The notes beneath the pieces were generated by a model, which worked only from the letters and a program-made list of their open reading frames with translations, did no database searches and was not told the DNA's origin. A DNA stretch of 64,000 nt from Bacillus sp. RO3 (GTDB taxonomy: Bacteria > Bacillota > Bacilli > Bacillales > Bacillaceae_B), in NCBI RefSeq assembly GCF_012911895.1, contig NZ_JAAXCV010000028.1:1-64000 (forward strand), given 5' to 3'. Shown here in pieces: positions 7,561-14,318 of the stretch; within the stretch, counting starts at the first letter, position 1, and each line of letters starts with the position of its first letter. The position numbers and the translations under genes are program-made.

Positions 7561-7654
7561 GTTAACTTTAATTTGATTATACACGCTAGTTGAATTATAA
7601 GTCAACTAGTTAACTTTAATTTATTTTAATTTATTTTAGTTAACGCTAGTTAAC
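7561..7654. promoter_or_regulatory. Divergent lysogeny-switch control region with repeated operators
   Basis: The region between the two Xre genes holds GTTAAC hexamers at 7561-7566, 7609-7614, 7639-7644 and 7649-7654, plus one at 7516-7521. A 20-bp near-palindrome AGTTGAATTATAAGTCAACT lies at 7588-7607. It closely resembles the copy at 7314-7333. The clustering is what is expected of operators for a CI/Cro pair. The exact promoters are not assigned. Confidence 0.65.
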
Positions 7655-7737
7655 CCCATTAAACCTTGATGACTATAGGCAAAATAAAGCATAATAGAGA
7701 AGTGATAATAAAGTTTGTCGTTGCGAGGTGGTAAATT

Positions 7738-8088
7738 ATGGATGGTTTTGGGAAAAGAATTAAACATTATAGAAACCTTAGAGGTCTAACCCAAGAAGAA
7801 CTAGGAAGTAAAGTTGGTGGTGTTAGTAAATCATTTATTTCTAAATTAGAGAATGAAAAGGTTGATCCTTCTTTAGAAATGTTAAATAAAATTGCTTCAG
7901 TACTAAAAGTTGATGTTGGTGATTTGCTTTCAGATAAATACAAAATTGAGCCACCTGAAGATGCTAAGGAAGACGGTTTAAAATGGATCTTAATTGGAAA
8001 AGAACTTGAAAAAGAAGGCATCTCTCCAGAGCAAGTTAGACAGTGGGCCAAAATTGCTACATCATACGACCCTAAAAAAAATCAATAA
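7738..8088 (+). CDS. CI-like phage repressor, Xre family, 116 aa
   Basis: Residues 1-65 form an Xre HTH domain (YRNLRGLTQEELGSKVGGVS then SFISKLENEKVDPSLEMLN). Residues 66-116 form a short C-terminal region with GISPEQVRQWAKIA that resembles the SinR/SlrR-like C-terminal motif of small phage repressors. There is no peptidase domain, so induction would not be by LexA-type self-cleavage. The start ATG at 7738 follows GAGGTGG. It is read toward the integrase and away from the Cro-like gene, fitting a lysogeny repressor. Confidence 0.83.
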   Translation: MDGFGKRIKHYRNLRGLTQEELGSKVGGVSKSFISKLENEKVDPSLEMLNKIASVLKVDVGDLLSDKYKIEPPEDAKEDGLKWILIGKELEKEGISPEQVRQWAKIATSYDPKKNQ

Positions 8089-8125
8089 CTATTAGTAATT
8101 GTCTCTATTCGCCACAATTCGACAG

Positions 8126-8152
8126 AATTGTCGAAAAAAGACAATTATTTTT
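8126..8152 (+). terminator. Probable terminator after the repressor gene
   Basis: AATTGTC (8126-8132) and GACAATT (8140-8146) pair across a 7-nt loop and are followed by ATTTTTT. An overlapping alternative hairpin, TTCGACA/TGTCGAA (8118-8135), competes with it. The stem is AT-rich, so termination may be weak. Confidence 0.5.
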
Positions 8153-8211
8153 TGACATTTTACGACTTTCTCACTCCCTAGTAAATGGTATAGTTGAGTA
8201 GTACAACAACG

Positions 8212-8225
8212 CAAACATACGTTCG
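8212..8225. promoter_or_regulatory. LexA (SOS) box-like site upstream of the integrase
   Basis: CAAACATACGTTCG differs at one position from the Bacillus LexA/DinR box CGAAC-N4-GTTCG. It lies about 27 bp before the leader ORF and 118 bp before the integrase, where LexA could hold back integrase expression until DNA damage. Confidence 0.5.
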
Positions 8226-8251
8226 ATTTTTACACTTGGGAGGTTTTACTA

Positions 8252-8374
8252 ATGAAAGTAAGGGTAGAATTGTCAGAGTTACCGAAACACGTTGTAATTG
8301 AAACAGAAACACACCTTCTTGTAGGAATAGGAGCTGATTCGGATGAAAGGCTACATCCGCAAGAGAGGGAATAA
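8252..8374 (+). CDS. 40-aa leader ORF overlapping the integrase start
   Basis: The ATG at 8252 has a strong TGGGAGG ribosome binding site 8 nt upstream, better than that of the integrase. The frame ends at 8374, 32 nt inside the integrase gene in another frame. The acidic peptide (MKVRVELSELPKHVVIETET...) is not recognised. It may tune integrase translation by coupling, or be a small regulator. Confidence 0.5.
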   Translation: MKVRVELSELPKHVVIETETHLLVGIGADSDERLHPQERE

Positions 8375-9464
8375 GTGGAGTTATACCGTTGATATTGGCA
8401 GAGATCCATCTACCGGGAAAAGAAAACAGAAAACCAAAGGTGGATTTTCAACAAAAAAAGAAGCGCAAGCAGCATTGAGTCAATTCCAGCATGAACTTAA
8501 CACAGGGACCTGGATTGAACCTTCATCAATCCTTATGAAAGACTTCTCCCTTGATTGGTTTGAGAGTATAAAACATAATCTTCGAGAAACTACAGCCGAA
8601 CAATATCAGAGTAAGTTAAAAAACAATATTGTCCCTTTTCTTGGAGAGTTGAAAGTTCAAGAAGTTAGAGTGACACATGCACATTCTTTTTCTGTTCACT
8701 TATTAGACAAATACCTACCAAGTACAGCATCTAAAATTTATGCGATTGTAAAAATGATTATGGACTATGCTGTAGACCTAGAAATTGTTAATAAGAACCC
8801 ATTCAAAAATGTGAAACTAATCAAGGATAAAAAGAGCAAATTTGAAACGTGGTCATTTGATGAACTGCAGAAGTTCTTGAATTTTGTTAGAAAACACGAT
8901 GAATGGTACTACTCAGTATTTTCTTTTGCGGCTTACACTGGAATGCGTAAAGGAGAAGTATTGGGATTGAAGAAATCTGTTATCGATTTCGATAAGCAGA
9001 CAGTTCGGGTTACAAATAGCGTGAGCGAAACAAAAAAAGGTGTCCAAGTTGGGGACTTGAAAACACCTTCTAGTCGTCGTGTGGTATCGCTTGATGAGTT
9101 TACAATAAATATTATAAAACACATGATAAACAAAAACAATGTTATGAAAATGAAGCTAGGTCCTGAATACGAAGATAACGACCTTATTTTTTGTTATCCA
9201 GATGGTAAGGCTTTCAGGCCATCAGGTATAAACAGACCTATGAAAGCATTCATTGAGAGATCAGGGGTGCCTAAAATAAGATTTCATGACTTAAGACACA
9301 CTCATGCCACTCTCTTATTAGAGCTTGGAGTGAACCCTAAAGTGGTCGCTGACAGACTTGGGCATTCTTCTGTAAAAGAAACTTTAGATACGTATTCGCA
9401 TGTTTCCTTAAGTATGCAAGGTAATGTGGCTGAATTATTCTCCAAAAAAGTAAACGAAAAATAA
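8343..9464 (+). CDS. Phage tyrosine integrase, 373 aa
   Basis: The protein has an N-terminal AP2-like arm-binding domain (residues 1-50, KRGNKWSYTVDIGRDPSTGK), a SAM-like core-binding domain (about 60-155) and a C-terminal catalytic domain. The active-site residues are Arg202 (TGMRKGE), His315-x-x-Arg318 (HDLRH), His341 (LGHSS) and the nucleophile Tyr351 (DTYSH). This is the Tn916/phage integrase type. It ends 48 bp from the comGA stop, the usual place for an integrase beside its attachment site. A LexA-like box and a leader ORF lie upstream. It would catalyse integration at comGA and, with the excisionase, excision. Confidence 0.95.
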   Translation: MKGYIRKRGNKWSYTVDIGRDPSTGKRKQKTKGGFSTKKEAQAALSQFQHELNTGTWIEPSSILMKDFSLDWFESIKHNLRETTAEQYQSKLKNNIVPFLGELKVQEVRVTHAHSFSVHLLDKYLPSTASKIYAIVKMIMDYAVDLEIVNKNPFKNVKLIKDKKSKFETWSFDELQKFLNFVRKHDEWYYSVFSFAAYTGMRKGEVLGLKKSVIDFDKQTVRVTNSVSETKKGVQVGDLKTPSSRRVVSLDEFTINIIKHMINKNNVMKMKLGPEYEDNDLIFCYPDGKAFRPSGINRPMKAFIERSGVPKIRFHDLRHTHATLLLELGVNPKVVADRLGHSSVKETLDTYSHVSLSMQGNVAELFSKKVNEK

Positions 9465-9512
9465 AGTGGTCAAAATGTGGTCAAATGAGCTGAATTAGAA
9501 TTACAATCCCCT

Positions 9513-10169
9513 TTATATCAGCGTAGTTTTGCTCATTACCACGATCATATCTGGATCATGTCTCAATATTGCTTTCAAACCAGTGGAATACGTAATCCCC
9601 GCTTTTTCATTCACTTGAATTTGTACCATTTCTTCATGCTGCTTCTCTACAGGATCCTCGAGAGTAATAACATTGCGGTTCAAGGCAACGGAGCAATGGT
9701 GGACCAGGGAATATAAAGTTGTGGTCTTCCCGCTTCCTGTCGGTCCTGTAAAGAGGATCAGACCATGAGAATACATCAGGAGAGCGAGCAATTTTTTGGC
9801 GGATGAAGGATAAAGGGACATCTTTTTGATGGGAATGTGATAGGTTTGAGGAAGTATGCGAATGACAAGGCTTTCTTTTAGATGAGTGGTCGGCAACGTT
9901 GAGATTCTGAGGGATAGAGGTGCGTTACGGATGGTTAAACTGAAGGAGCCGCTTTGAGGCTTTCGTTTTTCTCCGATATCCATGGAGGCCATGAATTTCA
10001 GGTGGGCTATCAATCGTTCAGCCTGATCGGGATCGATGGTCTCGTAAGGAACCAAAACCCCGAACTTTCTAAATTGAATCAGGTAATCTTCCGTTCTCGG
10101 AATTAAATGAATATCTGTCGCTTCACAGCCGTAAGCTTCTCCAATCATGACTTCAGATAAGGATTCCAC
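9513..10169 (-). CDS. comGA: comGA, 5' part only: competence pilus traffic ATPase truncated by prophage insertion
   Basis: The product matches ComGA, the cytoplasmic ATPase that drives the competence pseudopilus for DNA uptake. SDIH-like ATDIHLIPR, MDIGEKRKPQSGS, Walker A GPTGSGKTTTLYS, the Asp box TLEDPVE and RHDPDMIVV are all present. Then seven foreign residues and a stop replace the Walker B glutamate (GEIRD), the His box and the last ~120-130 residues. The ATPase cannot be functional in this form. The start is unclear. A good AAAGGTGG lies upstream but no normal start follows it at usual spacing, so I use the GTG at 10169 (an ATG lies at 10148 and a longer frame opens at 10229). Confidence 0.9.
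   Translation of the reverse strand: MESLSEVMIGEAYGCEATDIHLIPRTEDYLIQFRKFGVLVPYETIDPDQAERLIAHLKFMASMDIGEKRKPQSGSFSLTIRNAPLSLRISTLPTTHLKESLVIRILPQTYHIPIKKMSLYPSSAKKLLALLMYSHGLILFTGPTGSGKTTTLYSLVHHCSVALNRNVITLEDPVEKQHEEMVQIQVNEKAGITYSTGLKAILRHDPDMIVVMSKTTLI
9525..9560. other. Attachment-site (attR) region at the comGA/prophage junction
   Basis: Reading comGA leftward, similarity to the ComGA family holds through RHDPDMIVV and stops at about 9537, where GEIRD is expected but MSKTTLI and a stop follow. Recombination must have taken place at or just before this point. The precise core cannot be set without the other junction. Confidence 0.6.
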
Positions 10170-10534
10170 TGAGTGAAATATATATTGGCACCACCTTTCT
10201 TTTTTCCTACTAAAAGATATACGACACAAAATTACAAATTCCTTCTTTTTTTAAAAAATTTTTCCACATCGTATTTAATACCCCTTTTGATATACGACAA
10301 CATTCATTCACACATCTCCCCTTCGCCCATATCTCAACAAAAAAATCACAAAAAAGCACTACTCACTATTTTATTACTAGAAGAATAAAAAGATAGTAAA
10401 ATAGTAGGGTTGGTGAGAATTTTTAGAAAAATATAAAAATAACAACTGATTTCAATAAAATATTAATTTTTACATATTTTACAATTAACGGTATTTTAAT
10501 ATTGTAAGAAAATACCATACAAGGGAGATAAAAG
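10170..10534. other. Intergenic region upstream of comGA and the LysM gene
   Basis: Very AT-rich. It should contain the comG promoter (leftward). A/T tracts around 10240-10265 are suggestive of ComK boxes, but none fits AAAA-N5-TTTT well. On the right it carries the control region of the LysM gene, including the inverted repeat at 10490-10516. No further gene is seen. Confidence 0.5.
10490..10516. promoter_or_regulatory. Inverted repeat upstream of the LysM gene
   Basis: GGTATTTT (10490-10497) and AAAATACC (10509-10516) form an 8-bp inverted repeat with an 11-bp centre, ending 18 bp before the ATG. It could be an operator or a 5'-UTR hairpin next to the GGGAG ribosome binding site. Confidence 0.45.
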
Positions 10535-10828
10535 ATGAGAAAATTAGTTAAAGTTGTTGTTGCTTCTGCTCTATCATTCGGTTTATTAACTGGAATTGGA
10601 GGTTTTCAACCTGCATCTGCAGATGCTGCAGGCAGTCAGGCATCCAGTTGTGAGTATGCTAAAATATACCATACAGTCGTCTATGGGGATACTCTTTCAG
10701 AAATTGCAGCCAAACACGGTGTTTCTGTCACATCTATTATGAAAAACAATAACATCAGTGATCCTAATAAAATTTATGTTGGTCAAAAATTATTTATTAA
10801 ATACAGCACCGTAAAAATTTGCAAATAA
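10535..10828 (+). CDS. Secreted single-LysM protein, 97 aa
   Basis: Residues 1-32 are a Sec signal peptide (RKLVKVVVASALSFGLLTG, then a likely cut after ASADA). Residues 45-91 are one LysM domain (HTVVYGDTLSEIAAKHGVS ... PNKIYVGQKLFIK) that binds peptidoglycan. Two cysteines (about 39 and 96) flank the LysM and could form a disulphide closing the domain. There is no catalytic domain. The gene has a good GGGAG site and its own terminator. It is not in this place in B. subtilis. The role at the cell wall is unknown. Confidence 0.85.
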   Translation: MRKLVKVVVASALSFGLLTGIGGFQPASADAAGSQASSCEYAKIYHTVVYGDTLSEIAAKHGVSVTSIMKNNNISDPNKIYVGQKLFIKYSTVKICK

Positions 10829-10843
10829 AAATCTATGATACTG

Positions 10844-10875
10844 AAGCCTTTTCTATGATTGAAAAGGCTTTTTCT
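10844..10875 (+). terminator. Terminator of the LysM gene
   Basis: AAGCCTTTTC (10844-10853) pairs with GAAAAGGCTT (10861-10870) and a T-run follows. Confidence 0.8.
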
Positions 10876-10955
10876 TACATTAATAAAAAAACATGAGAAT
10901 CGTGTATAAGTACTTTTTAGATTGACATACTATTCATTGTAAGTGGTCACATTGA

Positions 10956-11027
10956 TGGGCTATAGCCAAGCGGTAAGGCATCGCACTTTGACTGCGACAT
11001 GCGTTGGTTCGAATCCAGCTAGCCCAG
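10956..11027 (+). tRNA. trnQ: tRNA-Gln (anticodon TTG)
   Basis: A 72-nt cloverleaf. The acceptor stem TGGGCTA/TAGCCCA has discriminator G at 11027. The anticodon arm TCGCA-CTTTGAC-TGCGA puts TTG at 10988-10990, and the T-arm loop is GGTTCGAATCC. The CCA is not encoded. A single-copy tRNA here is not part of a larger cluster. Structured repeats begin 3 nt after it. Confidence 0.95.
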
Positions 11028-11030
11028 TTA

Positions 11031-11152
11031 GAAAAGCGGAAGGGCTTTGCCGAGAGGCGACAAGCATAAGATGAGGCACCCGGAAAGGCGTTTTTTGCCT
11101 TTTTGGGTGCCTCATCTTATGACCTCGAGCCTCTAAGCCCTGGAGCTGGACA
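11031..11152. repeat. Structured repeat, copy 1
   Basis: About 120 bp folding as nested helices. P1 is AGGGCTT 11041-11047 with AAGCCCT 11135-11141. P2 is AGAGGC 11053-11058 with GCCTCT 11129-11134. P3 is a perfect 17-bp arm (11065-11081 with 11105-11121) capped by an AAAGGC/GCCTTT hairpin. It keeps the helices of copy 2 with different bases, so the fold seems to be conserved. Confidence 0.8.
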
Positions 11153-11153
11153 A

Positions 11154-11279
11154 TTTAAAAGCGGAGGTGGCTTGCTCAGCCCCGACAAGCATAAGACGAA
11201 GCTGCTGAAAAGGCGGCTTTTTGCCTTTTTGGCAGCTTCGACTTATGACCTCGAGGGGCTAGCCACCGGAGCTGGATAG
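11154..11279. repeat. Structured repeat, copy 2
   Basis: Same plan as copy 1 with compensatory changes. P1 is GGTGGCT 11166-11172 with AGCCACC 11261-11267. P2 is AGCCCC 11178-11183 with GGGGCT 11255-11260. P3 is a CATAAG...CTTATG arm with different inner pairs. The shared unpaired or constant blocks are GACAAGCATAAG, CTTATGACCTCGAG and GGAGCTGGA. Confidence 0.8.
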
Positions 11280-11280
11280 C

Positions 11281-11320
11281 AGAAAAGCGGAAGGGCTTTC
11301 CCGAGAGGCGACAAGCCTTA
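11281..11320. repeat. Structured repeat, copy 3 (truncated)
   Basis: Only the 5' strands of P1 and P2 and the GACAAGC block are present (AGAAAAGCGGAAGGGCTTTC and onward). They nearly match copy 1. The rest of the element is missing and unique sequence follows. Confidence 0.7.
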
Positions 11321-11349
11321 TAGATACTTCCTGTCCACCTCGAAACAAA

Positions 11350-11393
11350 TTGAAAAAGGCAGTCACTTTCTAAAAAGTGACTGCCTTTTTCAA
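11350..11393 (-). terminator. Terminator of mgsR (bidirectional shape)
   Basis: A long perfect stem (TTGAAAAAGGCAGTCACTTT with its complement) lies 16 bp after the mgsR stop, with T-rich flanks on both strands. Confidence 0.85.
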
Positions 11394-11408
11394 TCAACCT
11401 GATTCCTG

Positions 11409-11789
11409 TTAACTGCTTTTTTTCAAAGTTCGGTTTTTATTGGTCATGCTCTGCAGACCCTCTGGATTATACCCCACGACCAGTTTTTTCCCATCTGTCA
11501 ATAGTGGTCTGCGAAGGAGTTTAGGCTCATTTATGATTAGCTTGATCACTTCTGAAAGGGGTAGATCGTTCACGTCTTTCCCTAAATCTTTAAAGGTTTG
11601 ACTTCTGGTGGCCAAAATTTCATCAAGTCCATCTGTTGTCAGGGATAATAGCTCCATGAGCTCTTTATGTGTAGGTGTTTCTCTAAATAGATGTCTTTCA
11701 TCAAAGTTGACGGAATGTGCAGTCAACCATTTTTTAGCTTTTCGGCAAGAGGTGCAGCTTGGATAAGTAAAAAATGTCAGGTTATTCAA
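11409..11789 (-). CDS. mgsR: MgsR, Spx/ArsC-family stress regulator
   Basis: The 126-aa product has the Spx/ArsC thioredoxin-like fold with the N-terminal redox motif CTSC (TYPSCTSCRKAKKWL) and the RRPLLTDGKKLVVGY segment of the Spx family. MgsR (YqgZ) binds RNA polymerase alpha and controls part of the sigma-B general stress regulon in B. subtilis. Length and place beside comGA and yqgY match. The start is TTG at 11789, behind AAGGAGG with 8-nt spacing. The frame stays open upstream to 12020, but without supporting features. No clear sigma-B promoter was found. Confidence 0.9.
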   Translation of the reverse strand: MNNLTFFTYPSCTSCRKAKKWLTAHSVNFDERHLFRETPTHKELMELLSLTTDGLDEILATRSQTFKDLGKDVNDLPLSEVIKLIINEPKLLRRPLLTDGKKLVVGYNPEGLQSMTNKNRTLKKSS

Positions 11790-12007
11790 TTTGTTGACCT
11801 CCTTAAAATTTAACTTGCTTGTATAAGAATTGTTAAACATATTGTATATTAAATGTATAACTTTTGTACAGTAATATCCCCCGGGAATTTGTGAACTTTT
11901 TTTAAACACTCCACAAATCAAGTCAGGATAGGGTTCCCTTTCATATCCAATCTCTCCCACCAGGCTTATAATGGAACTATAAACAATGAAAATGAGGTGT
12001 TTCATGT

Positions 12008-12706
12008 ATGGATATGACACTCAAGGTTACAGGTGCACTTTCAGATCCTACGAGGTATTCCATTTACTTGTACATTACTGGGAGAAAAAAACAGGTATCG
12101 GTTCAAGAGATAGCTGAAGAGTTTCATATTCATCCGAACGTTGCCAGACTTCACCTTTCCAAATTGGAAGAAATCAGGGTATTGAAATCCGAATATATAA
12201 AGACTGGTAAAGGGGGAAGGCCAGGGAAACGGTACATCCATTCGGAAGAAGCCGTTCAATTATCATTTCCTCCAAGAGACTTCCGTTTACTAAGCGACCT
12301 TGCCATCAACTCTCTTGCCAAACTTGGTGAGAAAGGCTATTCAGTTCTGGTGGAAACCGGATATGAATTCGGTCAGCGTTTGGTTCACGACCACCTGAGT
12401 CTCCATAAACAATGTATAGACGGGTTGAATCCATCTGATAAAAAGGACATATTAAGTGAGATCGCGTCATCGATCGGTTTTGTACTGGATGATTCGAATA
12501 CTCTATTTGGTTCTATTAAGTTCCGTTATGATCATTGCCCTTTCAAAGAAAGTGTTCAGTTGGAACACATGTTAGTATGCGATTTACACAACGCATTACT
12601 TAAAGGAATGTTTGAAACTTTATACTCTGTGGAAGAATTCAAACAAGAGGAAAATATGATAAATCACTGTTCTACGTGTAGATATCACGTAATCGTCACA
12701 AACTAG
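12008..12706 (+). CDS. HTH transcriptional regulator with C-terminal Cys cluster (SufR-like)
   Basis: The 232-aa protein has an ArsR/DeoR-type winged helix at residues 5-70 (ALSDPTRYSIYLYI, then VSVQEIAEEFHIHPNVARLH and a GRPGKRY wing). The C-terminal ~150-residue domain holds cysteines in the pattern HCPF...VCDLH...HCSTCRYH. This plan matches COG2345 regulators such as SufR, which bind an Fe-S cluster. Metal or Fe-S sensing is inferred from the cysteines. It is divergent from mgsR and followed 81 bp later by yqgY. GAGGTG lies before the ATG at 12008, and an ATG at 12014 is also possible. Confidence 0.75.
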   Translation: MDMTLKVTGALSDPTRYSIYLYITGRKKQVSVQEIAEEFHIHPNVARLHLSKLEEIRVLKSEYIKTGKGGRPGKRYIHSEEAVQLSFPPRDFRLLSDLAINSLAKLGEKGYSVLVETGYEFGQRLVHDHLSLHKQCIDGLNPSDKKDILSEIASSIGFVLDDSNTLFGSIKFRYDHCPFKESVQLEHMLVCDLHNALLKGMFETLYSVEEFKQEENMINHCSTCRYHVIVTN

Positions 12707-12787
12707 AAGCAAACGGATATTTACTTTTATGGTAGTATTCATTTATAATATTGAATGATGGACTTAGGGTGCAAAGGAGGGTTACAT

Positions 12788-13033
12788 ATGGATCGTATGT
12801 ACAGAGTTCTTGGATTTTGGACTGGTATTTTTGCTGTGATGTTCTATCTTGGTGATATGACAACGACATCATTAATCTTTTTAGGCCAAACAGGATTCTT
12901 CATTATGCTAAGCTATTTAAAACTGTCCGAACGTATGTATATTTACATTTTCGGTGCTTACTTAACAGTGTTTTTTGCTGGATTTACTTATTGGACGACC
13001 TTTATGATGACTCCGGGTGCAGGAGGACATTAA
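12788..13033 (+). CDS. yqgY: YqgY, DUF2626 membrane protein
   Basis: The 81-aa protein is of the DUF2626 family found across Bacillaceae, with two or three membrane helices (GFWTGIFAVMFYLGDM, LIFLGQTGFFIMLSYL, FGAYLTVFFAGFTYWTTF) and a Gly/His tail. The ATG at 12788 follows AAAGGAGG. An upstream in-frame ATG at 12755 lacks such a site. Function is unknown. The position between mgsR and yqgX matches B. subtilis. Confidence 0.88.
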   Translation: MDRMYRVLGFWTGIFAVMFYLGDMTTTSLIFLGQTGFFIMLSYLKLSERMYIYIFGAYLTVFFAGFTYWTTFMMTPGAGGH

Positions 13034-13076
13034 AAAAAATTCCCTTTAGCATGATTGCTAAAGGGAATTTTTTTAT
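13034..13076. terminator. Bidirectional terminator between yqgY and yqgX
   Basis: TTCCCTTTAGCA/TGCTAAAGGGAA with a TGAT loop and A/T tracts on both sides serves both convergent genes. Confidence 0.88.
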
Positions 13077-13712
13077 TTAAAATCCATTTAAAAACGGATT
13101 CGAATCCATCTCCGATTCGATTGTCGTCTCCGGACCATGTCCAGGCAGGACAGTTGTATTCTCTGGTAAAGTTAACAATTTGTCATGAATACTCGCCAAT
13201 AGCTCCTTATGATTCCCTCCTGGCAAGTCCGATCGTCCAATACTTCCCATAAATAATGTGTCTCCTGCAAATACGATTCCACTATCTTGCACATAATAAG
13301 AAATACTTCCTGGAGAATGACCGGGCGTTTCCAACAATTGAAGCTTGAAGCCTTTGATTTCTAGTTTTTTCTCACTTGTTAATATGTAATCTGCAGGCTT
13401 CAATCGAATCAGTTCACTCATCATAAATAATTGAGATCCATTTAAGGCTGGATCCAGTAACCACTGCGCTTCTTTTTCGTGGATATAAACTGGAACATTA
13501 TAGTTTTCCCTCACGTGATCAACCGCTCCAATGTGATCAAAGTGTGCGTGAGTTAAGAGAATGGCAACGGGGCTCAAAGTCTGGCTGTCTAACCATTGAA
13601 TCAACTTCTCCCCTTCTCCGCCTGGATCGATGACTAAGCATTCTTTTTTTGAATTCCAAATAATATAACAATTGGTTTGCAATGGTCCTAAAGGGATTTG
13701 TTTCCACTTCAT
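13077..13712 (-). CDS. yqgX: YqgX, MBL-fold hydrolase of the glyoxalase II type
   Basis: The 211-aa metallo-beta-lactamase-fold protein has the binuclear metal motif THAHFDH, then a His (ETPGHSPGS), Asp (FAGDTLF) and a late His (LPGHGPET). This set is typical of the glyoxalase II/YcbL group. In B. subtilis YqgX has been linked to bacillithiol-dependent or hydroxyacylglutathione-type thioester hydrolysis and is annotated as a probable hydrolase. It is monocistronic between two terminators or promoters. The substrate cannot be read from sequence. Confidence 0.88.
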   Translation of the reverse strand: MKWKQIPLGPLQTNCYIIWNSKKECLVIDPGGEGEKLIQWLDSQTLSPVAILLTHAHFDHIGAVDHVRENYNVPVYIHEKEAQWLLDPALNGSQLFMMSELIRLKPADYILTSEKKLEIKGFKLQLLETPGHSPGSISYYVQDSGIVFAGDTLFMGSIGRSDLPGGNHKELLASIHDKLLTLPENTTVLPGHGPETTIESEMDSNPFLNGF

Positions 13713-13911
13713 TATTTACACCTCCGCTTATGATAACAATATTGTATCAGAACTTTTCACGTCATTAAACTTGGCAAACGTAAGGTCATGGAAGCGTCAA
13801 ATTTTTGACCTCGACAAATAGAGGAAAAAATTATAAAATGGTAATGCGTGCATTTATGTACATATAATATTCTTTAGCATCAAACGTATATCAATGAAAG
13901 GGGTCATATAA

Positions 13912-14085
13912 ATGGGTTTTGTAATTATTACAGCATTGGTTACATTATTAGCATTATTTTCAGTAGTAAGCACTTTCAAAAATAAGAATGCAATGGGAAT
14001 TTTATTTTCATTGGCAACTCTGGGTGTTTTTGGTTGGTTTACAATTATGACAGTCCTTCACTCTGGTTATCCAGGCGGTCATTAA
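13912..14085 (+). CDS. yqgW: YqgW, DUF2759 small membrane protein, 57 aa
   Basis: The ATG at 13912 follows GAAAGGGG. The protein has two hydrophobic helices (VIITALVTLLALFSVVS and MGILFSLATLGVFGWFTIM) around a KNKN turn and a GYPGGH tail. This fits the DUF2759/YqgW family, which sits between yqgX and yqgV in B. subtilis. Function is unknown. Confidence 0.85.
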   Translation: MGFVIITALVTLLALFSVVSTFKNKNAMGILFSLATLGVFGWFTIMTVLHSGYPGGH

Positions 14086-14096
14086 TCAAGACAAAT

Positions 14097-14150
14097 AAGT
14101 GATAGTAAAAAGCCTGTCGTTTCTTAACGGCAGGCTTTTTACTATCACTT
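14097..14150. terminator. Strong terminator after yqgW
   Basis: The arms AAGTGATAGTAAAAAGCCTG... and their complement form a stem of about 22 bp, starting 12 bp after the yqgW stop. The GC-rich core is flanked by A/T tracts, so it can work in both directions. Confidence 0.85.
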
Positions 14151-14213
14151 AAGGGCACTCTTACGTAACACAGGCACCATAAAGTACCTTATGGACCTTT
14201 TGGATGGGTACGC

Positions 14214-14219
14214 TATAAT
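14214..14219 (+). promoter_or_regulatory. Probable -10 (TATAAT) of the HxlR-type regulator gene
   Basis: A perfect TATAAT lies about 100 bp before the ATG. The -35 at 14189-14196 is poor, as is common for regulated promoters. GTACC/GGTAC elements around it (14184-14188, 14206-14210, 14258-14262) may be operator parts. Confidence 0.4.
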
Positions 14220-14318
14220 GGATATGATAAAATCAAAAAGCGATTAGGAAATACGATGGTACTTGCATACAGGAAGACGAACGTATGATCATACACAAAA
14301 GGAACTGGAGGTTCATAA

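Larger units (their letters stand above)
1..9537. mobile_element. Right end of an integrated prophage / phage-like element inserted in comGA
   Basis: The segment carries a phage-type layout. A leftward early operon (Xre regulator, excisionase-like protein, SMC-like ATPase, RecT, MBL-fold protein, AbrB copy, zinc-ribbon miniproteins) faces a CI-like repressor, a leader ORF and a tyrosine integrase read rightward. The integrase stop is 48 bp from the stop of comGA, which loses family similarity at about 9537. The left end lies outside the window, so size, structural genes and phage versus other integrative element cannot be settled. Many start and stop codons overlap as ATGA, GTGA or TAATG, typical of phage operons. 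Confidence 0.88.

Noticed and set aside
10230-10330. ComK boxes upstream of comGA
   Set aside because: A/T tracts are present, but none fits AAAA-N5-TTTT with the required spacing.
10920-10955. tRNA-Gln promoter
   Set aside because: TTGACA at 10922-10927 is good, but no -10 lies at normal spacing before the tRNA.
11176-11397. Reading frame of 73 codons on the minus strand within the structured repeats
   Set aside because: It lies in the paired arms of the repeats and the terminator, without a ribosome binding site.
11790-12007. Sigma-B promoter of mgsR
   Set aside because: GTTTAA and a GGGGAT can be found, but the spacer of about 20 bp is too long.
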